DNA of 8,558 bases from Pseudopedobacter sp043763845 (GTDB lineage Bacteria > Bacteroidota > Bacteroidia > Sphingobacteriales > Sphingobacteriaceae): contig JAYULE010000154.1 in NCBI GenBank assembly GCA_043763845.1, positions 1 to 8,558 on the forward strand, in the 5' to 3' direction. Below the pieces are notes generated by a model. That model ran no database searches. It was not told the DNA's origin and saw nothing but the letters and a program-made list of their open reading frames with translations. Position 1 is the first letter of the stretch. Each line of letters opens with the position of its first letter. A program made the position numbers and the translations under genes. Below, in pieces: positions 1 to 5,883 of this stretch.

Positions 1-2
1 AG

Positions 3-2927
3 GATGGTAGCAAAACCGTTTGGATAAATGAAGTAGAACTCATGTTTCGCACCAAAGGCATGGTTGGTTTTACCCTGCATCCCGGCAAGGCGTATATAGA
101 AATTAGCGGTAAACTATACAACCGTACACCTTTTGCACAAACTTTTTTGTGGTGGGCCAACCCAGCTGTAAAAGTTAATGATGATTATCAGTCGGTTTTT
201 CCGCCCGATGTAAACGCAGTTTTCGATCATGGGAAACGTGATGTTTCGGATTTTCCCATTGCCACAGGTACGTATTACAAGGTAGATTATGCGCCTGGTA
301 CCGATATTTCGAGCTATAAAAATATCCCAGTACCAACATCGTACATGGCCATAAAATCAAAATACGATTTTATGGGCGGTTACGAACATGATACAAAAGC
401 TGGGCTTTTACACGTAGCCAATCACCACACATCGCCAGGTAAAAAACAATGGACGTGGGGTAACAGCGATTTTGGCCAAGCATGGGACCGTAACCTTACG
501 GATGAAGATGGGCCTTATATAGAGCTAATGACAGGTATGTTTACCGATAATCAGCCTGATTTTTCGTGGATAAATCCCCAAGAGGAAAAAACTTTTACCC
601 AGTATTTTATGCCTTACAGCAAAGTAGGCATGGTAAAAAATGCTACCAAAGAGGCCATGGTAAATTTAGAAGAAACCATAAATGGCTTGCAAATAAAAGT
701 TTATGCAACGGCACATTATCCCAATGCAAACATCCTGTTAAAGAAAAACAACCATACAATTTTTGAAATCACTACTACCATTTCTCCAAAACATGTTTTC
801 GAAAAAGAAATTGAAGTAGAGAAATTGCATCTAAGCGATTTCGAAATTGTGGTAAATGATGAAAACGGTAAATTACTGGTGAACTATAAACCCGAAGCAG
901 CAACAAAAGCACCAATACCCCAAGCAGCACAACCTGCAAAAGCACCCAAAGATATTGAAAGCACCGAATTATTGTACTTAAACGGCTTACATCTTGAACA
1001 ATACCGCCACGCAACCTACCAAGCAAAAGATTATTATGAAGAGGCTTTACGCCGAGATGCTAGCGATGTGCGCAACAATAACGCCTTGGGTTTATGGTAT
1101 TTAAAACGGGGAAAATTTGCCACAGCAACACCCTATTTCGAAAAAGCCATAGCCACCCTAACCCTACGTAACCCTAACCCTTACGATGGCGAACCTTATT
1201 ACAACCTAGGTTGGGCGCTAAAGTTACAAGGTAAATTAAACCATGCTTACGAAGCTTTTTATAAAAGTACCTGGAACCATGCACAACAACACGCCAGCTT
1301 TTTTGCATTAAGTACCATCGCCGCTTGCCAAAATAAATGGGACGAAGCACTTAAACTTGCCCAACAATCATTGGTGCAAAACTGGCATAGCCACTCGGTT
1401 AGGCATTTAATAGCGGTGTTATTTCGCAAAAACAATCAGCCTGAAAAGGCAATAAAAATAATTGAGGAATCATTAGATATTGATGCTTTTAATTTTGGTT
1501 GCCACTTTGAGCGTTACCTACTTTTAAAACAAGAAAACGATTTTACACAAGCCAACTTTGCATTAAAAAAATTAAAAAATTTAATGCGTAACTATGTACA
1601 CAACTATATAGAATATGCTTTAGATTACGCTAAGGCGGGATTTTACGCCGAAGCCATTGCTTTTTTAGAAATTTTTATAACTGATAACCCAAACTGTAAC
1701 CCAATGGTGTACTACTATTTAGGTTATTTTTCGGCACAAACTTCTAAAAATATTGAAGTCGTAAGTTTTTATAAGGAAGCAGCAAAACAAAGTCCCGATT
1801 ATTGTTTCCCGCACCGTATCGAAGATATTGATGTGTTGCAAGATGCCATTAGTAAAAACCCTAGCGATGCTAAAGCAGCTTATTATTTAGGTAATTTTTG
1901 GTACGATAAAAGGCAATATACCGAAGCTATTGAGTGCTGGGAAAATGCAGCTTCAAAGGATGATAACTTCCCTACCGTTTTTAGAAACTTATCTTTAGCT
2001 TACCATAATAAACAAGAAAATGTATCCAAAGCTGTAATTGCGTTAGAAAAAGCTTTTGCATTAAATAACAGCGATGCTAGAGTACTGATGGAGCTAGACC
2101 AATTATATAAAAAAACCAATCGCCCGGTTAGCGAGCGGTTAAATCTTTTAAAAAAATATCCCAATTTGGTAAACAGTCGTGATGATTTATACCTCGAGCA
2201 GATTTCGCTACTCAATAGTTTGGATAAATATCTCGAAGCACAATCATTAATTAATAGCCGCCAGTTTCACCCTTGGGAAGGTGGCGAAGGAAAGGTATTA
2301 GGTCAGTTTTTATGGGTAAATATTGCCCTAGCCAAACAAGCTATTTTAGCTGAAAAATTTGAAACTGCCTTAGAGCTACTTTCAAACACCAACCAATACC
2401 CGCATAATCTAGGCGAAGGCAAATTATACGGTGCACAAGAAAACGATATTCAATATTTTAAAGCTTGCGCTTATGAGGGATTATCGGACAAAACCGATGC
2501 TCTAGCCTATTTTTACAAAGCTACTCAAGGTATTAGCGAGCCTGTACAAGCCATTTTTTATAACGACCCACAGCCCGATAAAATATTTTATCAAGGCCTA
2601 GCTTGGTTAAAACTAAATGATAAAGCAAAAGCAGATAAAATTTTTATCCGCCTCATTGAGTTTGGCAACCAACACTTAAACAGCGAAGTAAAATTAGATT
2701 ATTTTGCTGTTTCGCTACCCGATTTATTGGTTTTCGATCAAGATTTAAACCTTAAAAACAACATACATTGCTTGTATTTAAAAGGTTTAGGTAACTTAGG
2801 CTTAGCCAATTATAACAAAGCGCAGCAATTGTTTACCCAAATTTTAACCGAAGATGTAAACCATCAAGGTGCAATGGTGCATTTAGATATGATTTCTTTT
2901 TTACAAAACACGCAAAACCCTAATTAA
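3..2927 (+). CDS. DUF5107 domain / tetratricopeptide-repeat protein, 5' end outside window
   Basis: The reading frame is open to the left edge (codons from base 3 read DGSKTVWINEVEL before the first Met at 42), so the N-terminus is missing. About 974 residues are visible. Numbering from the Met at 42: residues 1-195 match the end of the DUF5107 domain, a galactose-mutarotase-like beta-sandwich fold. It is rich in aromatic and acidic residues, with conserved-looking stretches FLWWANPAV (35-43), VFPPDVNAVFDHGKRD (52-67), GKKQWTWG (133-140) and AWDRNLTDEDGPYIELMTG (147-165). Residues ~200-285 look like a small beta domain, 286-304 are an Ala/Pro linker, and ~305-955 are tandem TPR-like helical repeats (for example NNALGLWYLKRGKFATATPYF). 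The family is widespread in Bacteroidota beside sugar transporters; its biochemical activity is not known to me. A carbohydrate-binding or processing role is inferred from the fold and from the sugar porter 2 nt downstream. The family name is firm, the function open. Confidence 0.9.
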   Translation, partial: DGSKTVWINEVELMFRTKGMVGFTLHPGKAYIEISGKLYNRTPFAQTFLWWANPAVKVNDDYQSVFPPDVNAVFDHGKRDVSDFPIATGTYYKVDYAPGTDISSYKNIPVPTSYMAIKSKYDFMGGYEHDTKAGLLHVANHHTSPGKKQWTWGNSDFGQAWDRNLTDEDGPYIELMTGMFTDNQPDFSWINPQEEKTFTQYFMPYSKVGMVKNATKEAMVNLEETINGLQIKVYATAHYPNANILLKKNNHTIFEITTTISPKHVFEKEIEVEKLHLSDFEIVVNDENGKLLVNYKPEAATKAPIPQAAQPAKAPKDIESTELLYLNGLHLEQYRHATYQAKDYYEEALRRDASDVRNNNALGLWYLKRGKFATATPYFEKAIATLTLRNPNPYDGEPYYNLGWALKLQGKLNHAYEAFYKSTWNHAQQHASFFALSTIAACQNKWDEALKLAQQSLVQNWHSHSVRHLIAVLFRKNNQPEKAIKIIEESLDIDAFNFGCHFERYLLLKQENDFTQANFALKKLKNLMRNYVHNYIEYALDYAKAGFYAEAIAFLEIFITDNPNCNPMVYYYLGYFSAQTSKNIEVVSFYKEAAKQSPDYCFPHRIEDIDVLQDAISKNPSDAKAAYYLGNFWYDKRQYTEAIECWENAASKDDNFPTVFRNLSLAYHNKQENVSKAVIALEKAFALNNSDARVLMELDQLYKKTNRPVSERLNLLKKYPNLVNSRDDLYLEQISLLNSLDKYLEAQSLINSRQFHPWEGGEGKVLGQFLWVNIALAKQAILAEKFETALELLSNTNQYPHNLGEGKLYGAQENDIQYFKACAYEGLSDKTDALAYFYKATQGISEPVQAIFYNDPQPDKIFYQGLAWLKLNDKAKADKIFIRLIEFGNQHLNSEVKLDYFAVSLPDLLVFDQDLNLKNNIHCLYLKGLGNLGLANYNKAQQLFTQILTEDVNHQGAMVHLDMISFLQNTQNPN

Positions 2928-2929
2928 TT

Positions 2930-4264
2930 ATGACCCAAACCGCATTGTACAATAATAAATATATTTTAGGTATTTCCTTTATTTCCGCTTTGGGCGGTTA
3001 TTTATTTGGGTTTGATTTTGCCGTAATTACAGGCGCATTACCGTTTTTGCGTACTGTATTTGGTTTAAGTGCCTGGTGGGAAGGTTTTTTAACAGGCTCG
3101 CTAGCATTAGGTTGCATTGTTGGAACTTTAATTGCTGGTAACATTGCCGATAGGCTTGGCCGAAGGCCAGGTTTAATGTTTGCCGCCATCATATTTGCGT
3201 TTTCGTCATTAGGTATGGCTTTCGCCGATACGCTATCTGTATTTGTAGCTTTTAGATTTATGGCAGGCATAGGCGTGGGAATGGCATCCATGTTAAGCCC
3301 ATTGTATATTGCCGAAATTTCGCCCGCTAGTGTACGTGGGCGCAACGTGGCTATCAACCAATTAAACATTGTAATAGGCATTTTAGTAACCAATATAATC
3401 AACTATAACTTGGCCGATAATGGCCCCAATGCTTGGCGATGGATGTTTGGCTTAGGCGCAATACCTGCAGTATTGTTTTTAGTTGGCCTAATATGGTTAC
3501 CCGAAAGCCCAAGGTATTTGGTAAAAGCCGGTAAAATTCAAAAAGCGCAAAACGTATTAAATAAAATTGGCAACATAACGTTTGCCAATAACACCCTTGC
3601 CGATATTAAAACCTCTTTTTCAGGCGATAATCAAAAGCAAAGTTATGCTGACGTGTTTGCAAAAGCGGTAAGGCCAGCTGTTGTAATTGGTATAACTTTA
3701 GCAGTTTTTCAGCAATTGTGCGGCATAAATGTAGTGTTTAATTATACATCAACAATTTTTGCGGCTTTAGGTGCATCGTTAAACGAGCAATTGTTTGAAA
3801 CCATAGCCATAGGCTTTGTAAACTTAATTTTTGCATTGGTAGCCATGTGGCAAGTTGATAAATTGGGACGTAAACCATTAATGCTTTTTGGTTCGGGCGC
3901 ATTAGCTGTTTTGTATGTTGTACTGGCTTTATTATTAAAAAACCAAGCGGCTACTATTTATGTTTCTATTGTGGTTTTGGCGGCTATAAGTGTATATTCC
4001 ATGTCGTTAGCGCCAGTAACTTGGGTGTTAATTTCCGAAATTTTCCCCAATAAAATTCGTGGCCTAGCTTCATCTGTTGCAGTTGTGTCTTTATGGGCAG
4101 CTTATTTTATTTTGGTATTTACGTTTCCTATCTTGGCCGAACAAATTGGTACTTACGGGCCGTTTTGGATGTACGCTGGTATTTGTGTTTTGGGATTTAT
4201 TTTTATTAAGATAAAAGTAAATGAAACCAAAGGAAAAACTTTGGAGGAACTGGAAACGATTTAA
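2930..4264 (+). CDS. MFS sugar-porter family transporter (sugar/H+ symporter)
   Basis: This 444-residue protein has the usual length and 12-helix layout of inner-membrane sugar porters (XylE, AraE, GalP, GLUT relatives). Family signatures appear in order: GYLFGFDFAVITGALPFL in TM1 (23-40), DRLGRRP in the TM2-3 loop (74-80), SPASVRGR after TM4 (131-138), PESPRYL after TM6 (191-197), QQLCGINVVFNYTS in TM7 (261-274), DKLGRKP in the TM8-9 loop (310-316), SEIFPNKIRG after TM10 (369-378), and NETKGKTLEELE at the C-terminus. By comparison with XylE, Q144, Q261, Q262 and N267 should line the sugar site. D29 and R136 match the proton-coupling Asp/Arg pair that facilitators lack, so H+ symport is the better guess. 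The exact sugar cannot be told. The ATG lies 2 nt after the stop of the DUF5107 gene (TAATTAATG-like junction TAATTATG), which implies one mRNA and probable translational coupling. Confidence 0.95.
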   Translation: MTQTALYNNKYILGISFISALGGYLFGFDFAVITGALPFLRTVFGLSAWWEGFLTGSLALGCIVGTLIAGNIADRLGRRPGLMFAAIIFAFSSLGMAFADTLSVFVAFRFMAGIGVGMASMLSPLYIAEISPASVRGRNVAINQLNIVIGILVTNIINYNLADNGPNAWRWMFGLGAIPAVLFLVGLIWLPESPRYLVKAGKIQKAQNVLNKIGNITFANNTLADIKTSFSGDNQKQSYADVFAKAVRPAVVIGITLAVFQQLCGINVVFNYTSTIFAALGASLNEQLFETIAIGFVNLIFALVAMWQVDKLGRKPLMLFGSGALAVLYVVLALLLKNQAATIYVSIVVLAAISVYSMSLAPVTWVLISEIFPNKIRGLASSVAVVSLWAAYFILVFTFPILAEQIGTYGPFWMYAGICVLGFIFIKIKVNETKGKTLEELETI

Positions 4265-4507
4265 TGTGGGTTAAGTAGAAATAGCTTTTAAAGCCCGATA
4301 TATTTTCAACAAAATAATTACTAAAGACTACGAAACACTCTTTTTCTGCAAAAAAAACAAAAACTTAATAAAGCCAAATGGTTGTAAATTTGTGCAATAG
4401 TTTTTGGTAAAATAAGTAAATAAAAATTTTACTAGTTTTTAAATCATGAAATACCTAAAATTCTCAAATTATTTAGTTTTTAGTTACAATTTAATAGAGG
4501 AAAAGGT
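4265..4507. other. AT-rich gap between the transporter and trhO 3' ends
   Basis: These 243 nt separate two converging genes. I find no strong GC-rich hairpin with a T-run for either gene; only weak AT-only pairings such as GCTTTTAAAGC near 4285 are visible. The stretch does contain one good plus-strand -7 box (4385-4392) and a 21-codon ORF starting at 4446, both listed separately. No other gene is supported. Confidence 0.6.
4385..4392 (+). promoter_or_regulatory. Candidate Bacteroidota -7 box (TAAATTTG), no known gene behind it
   Basis: TAAATTTG is an exact match to the TAnnTTTG -7 consensus of the Bacteroidota housekeeping sigma factor, and the context GTTGTAAATTTGTGCAATAG looks typical of such promoters. 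No TTG/TTTG -33 element sits at the usual 17-23 nt upstream. Transcription would start near 4398-4400 and run toward the 3' end of trhO. The only plus-strand ORF behind it is the 21-codon frame at 4446. In AT-rich DNA a single 8-mer match can be chance. Confidence 0.4.
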
Positions 4508-4511
4508 TTAA
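4446..4511 (+). CDS. Possible 21-residue small ORF (doubtful)
   Basis: ATG at 4446 opens a 21-codon frame, MKYLKFSNYLVFSYNLIEEKV, ending in TAA at 4509-4511. It lies about 46 nt after the expected start of a transcript from the -7 box at 4385-4392. Its stop overlaps the trhO stop codon (4508-4510) on the other strand. There is no clear ribosome site, though Bacteroidota often lack one. The peptide is short, mildly hydrophobic and matches nothing I know. I keep it only because a promoter-like box precedes it; a random ORF in AT-rich DNA is equally likely. Confidence 0.15.
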   Translation: MKYLKFSNYLVFSYNLIEEKV

Positions 4512-5440
4512 TTTTTAAGTGTCACAAAAGGCACTTTAACATAATAGCCTGTTCCGTTATATGGACGTTTGCGTGGGTGAGTTTGGCAAGCTGTTGAACA
4601 GCAACCATCTAAACTATTACCACAAATATCGCATTGGGTAAAATGTTCGTTACACTCGGGGTTGGCACAATTTATCATTTTTGTGGTGTGTGTACCACAA
4701 TTAAAACAAGTAGATATTACAACTGGGTTTACCGTATTTACATCAACAGCAATACGGTTATCAAACACATAACATTTACCTTCAAAATCCTCGCCAGCAG
4801 CTTCTTTGCCGTATTTTATAATACCACCGTGTAATTGGTAAACGTCTTTAAAACCTTGTTGAAGCAGCAATGCCGATGCTTTTTCACACTTAATACCTCC
4901 AGTACAATACGTAATTATTTTTTTGTCTTTGTATTGAGCAAGCTGGTTAATCATTGCCGGAAAATCCCTAAAGTTTTCTATATCTAACGTTACCGCATTT
5001 TTAAACTTACCCATATTATGCTCGTAGTTAGACCGTATATCTAAAACCACTACATCTTCTTGGTTTTTTAATTTTAAAAACTCAGTAGCATTTAAATGTT
5101 TACCCGTTTCGCGATTTGGGTCTATAACATTTGGGTCCTTTAAGCCCGAATACACAATTTCTGATTTGTAACGGCAATGCATTTTTATAAACGAGGGCTC
5201 GGCTACTTCTTCAATTTTAAAATCAATGTTAGCAAACCTCTCATCGGCTTTTATGTAATTTATATAAGCTTGGCATTGTGTAACCGTACCCGAAACAGTT
5301 CCATTTAAACCTTCTTCGGCAATAATAATACGGCCAGTTAAGCCTAAATCTTTACAAAATTTTAAGTGCGATGATGCATAATTTTCTGCATCGCTTATTT
5401 TTGTATAGCAATAATACAATAAAGTTTGGTACAATTTCAT
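4508..5440 (-). CDS. trhO: Oxygen-dependent tRNA uridine(34) hydroxylase TrhO (YceA / UPF0176 rhodanese family)
   Basis: TrhO hydroxylates U34 in the anticodon of a subset of tRNAs to 5-hydroxyuridine using O2, the first step toward (c)mo5U. The 310-residue product shows the full family layout: an N-terminal acylphosphatase-like domain (1-~95) with the signature GRIIIAEEGLNGTVSG (36-51) and FIKMHCRYKSEIV (84-96), then a rhodanese domain (~115-215) with VVLDIRSNYEH (131-141) and the active-site loop YCTGGIKCEKA (178-188), catalytic Cys C179. The C-terminal tail (245-285) carries nine cysteines in C-x2-C and related spacings (C245/C248, C258, C263, C270/C273, C280, C281, C285), likely a metal-binding or structural module. 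E. coli TrhO is somewhat longer (about 350 residues). The ATG has no Shine-Dalgarno sequence. It stands alone, with a candidate -7 box upstream. Confidence 0.95.
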   Translation of the reverse strand: MKLYQTLLYYCYTKISDAENYASSHLKFCKDLGLTGRIIIAEEGLNGTVSGTVTQCQAYINYIKADERFANIDFKIEEVAEPSFIKMHCRYKSEIVYSGLKDPNVIDPNRETGKHLNATEFLKLKNQEDVVVLDIRSNYEHNMGKFKNAVTLDIENFRDFPAMINQLAQYKDKKIITYCTGGIKCEKASALLLQQGFKDVYQLHGGIIKYGKEAAGEDFEGKCYVFDNRIAVDVNTVNPVVISTCFNCGTHTTKMINCANPECNEHFTQCDICGNSLDGCCSTACQTHPRKRPYNGTGYYVKVPFVTLKN

Positions 5441-5484
5441 TAATAATCAATTGATACTGCTGTAAACAGTGTTAAAAAGATTTT

Positions 5485-5492
5485 CAAATCTA
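5485..5492 (-). promoter_or_regulatory. Candidate -7 box of trhO (TAGATTTG)
   Basis: Read on the minus strand, 5492-5485 is TAGATTTG, an exact TAnnTTTG match. It is placed 44 nt before the trhO ATG, giving an untranslated leader of roughly 35-40 nt. The -33 TTG/TTTG element is not seen at the usual spacing (the nearest, in CTTTGC, is about 39 nt upstream). Position and orientation make it the best promoter candidate for trhO. Confidence 0.45.
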
Positions 5493-5580
5493 ATAATAAT
5501 TTAAAAATATTCTTTTGTTAAATTTTATTTGCAAAGCAAAGCCTATTTTTTATAGGTTAGGGCTAGTCTGGCTGTTCGTT

Positions 5581-5643
5581 GTACTCAGGTTTTTGCCTTA
5601 AGGTTTAGGCAAAGCCCAAACCCTAAGGCAAAAACCTGGGTGC
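5581..5643. repeat. Long imperfect palindrome (about 30-bp stem, 3-nt loop)
   Basis: CAGGTTTTTGCCTTA (5586-5600) pairs perfectly with TAAGGCAAAAACCTG (5624-5638). Inward, GGTTT (5602-5606) pairs with AAACC (5618-5622) and GGC (5608-5610) with GCC (5614-5616), leaving single mismatches at 5601/5623 and 5607/5617 and a loop AAA (5611-5613). Outward, pairs continue to 5581/5643 with two G-U pairs. No T-run adjoins either side, so it is not a standard intrinsic terminator. It resembles a REP-like or MITE-like intergenic hairpin. Whether copies exist elsewhere in the genome cannot be judged from one window. Confidence 0.85.
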
Positions 5644-5850
5644 CACTGCCATCCAGTTTAGTAAACTTAAGCACATCGGTTTATTGTAAATTTCGTCTCC
5701 AAGTATTAAAAAATATTGATTAACCCTATCCAAAAATCTAACATTAATTTCTATGTCCTTTGTTGCATTAGAAGTAAAAAAACAAATAAATTGGCCGTTG
5801 AATAGCGATAAAATAATTAATAATAAGCTTAAAACAATTTTTTTGTACAT
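5623..5850 (-). CDS. Doubtful 75-residue secreted ORF, possibly a truncated gene
   Basis: From the ATG at 5850 the minus strand encodes 75 residues. The start MYKKIVLSLLLIILSLFNGQ looks like a signal peptide or membrane anchor (two Lys, then about 14 hydrophobic residues). A short mixed segment with TKDIEINVRFLDRVNQYF follows. The TAG stop (5623-5625) lies inside the right arm of the palindrome, so the last residues are repeat-encoded. An earlier in-frame ATG exists at 5856. Upstream, inside the pseudouridine synthase gene, lie TATTTTTG (5899-5892) and TTTG (5922-5919) with a 19-nt spacer, a passable -7/-33 pair. I recognise no family. It may be a real small exported protein, a gene cut off by the palindrome, or chance. 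Confidence 0.3.
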   Translation of the reverse strand: MYKKIVLSLLLIILSLFNGQFICFFTSNATKDIEINVRFLDRVNQYFLILGDEIYNKPMCLSLLNWMAVAPRFLP

Positions 5851-5853
5851 TTG
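5846..5853 (+). promoter_or_regulatory. -7 box of the pseudouridine synthase gene (TACATTTG)
   Basis: TTTTTTTGTACATTTGCAAC contains an exact TAnnTTTG box (TACATTTG) 30 nt before the ATG at 5884, a very typical Bacteroidota promoter context. Transcription should begin near 5858-5861, giving a leader of about 25 nt. No -33 TTG stands at the normal distance. The box overlaps a TTG at 5851 that would otherwise be an in-frame start, which argues against that start. Confidence 0.65.
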
Positions 5854-5883
5854 CAACCCTCTCTGGGAAGTAAAAAAAGCACT

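Larger units (their letters stand above)
5441..5883. other. Divergent intergenic region between trhO and the pseudouridine synthase
   Basis: This 443-nt stretch separates two divergent RNA-modification genes. From left to right it holds a candidate trhO -7 box (5485-5492, minus), a 7-bp hairpin with a five-T loop (5540-5558), a long imperfect palindrome (5581-5643), a small inverted repeat AGTTTA-G-TAAACT (5655-5667), a doubtful minus-strand signal-peptide-like ORF (5623-5850) and the plus-strand -7 box of the pseudouridine synthase (5846-5853). The stretch 5541-5680 has more G+C than its flanks, which suggests a different origin. Confidence 0.6.

Noticed and set aside
1155..1183. Telomere-like tandem ACCCTA units (ACCCTAACCCTA-CGTA-ACCCTAACCCTT)
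   Set aside because: They lie inside the TPR-coding frame, where they encode TLTLRNPNP in a helix-loop segment. Four short units in codons for Thr, Leu, Asn and Pro are best explained by coding constraint.
2998..3402. 134-codon minus-strand ORF
   Set aside because: It is the antisense shadow of the sugar-porter gene, whose frame is certain from family motifs. The antisense product has no recognisable feature.
5851..5853. TTG as start codon of rluB, 11 codons upstream of the ATG
   Set aside because: The TTG is part of the TACATTTG -7 box and would be upstream of the predicted transcription start.
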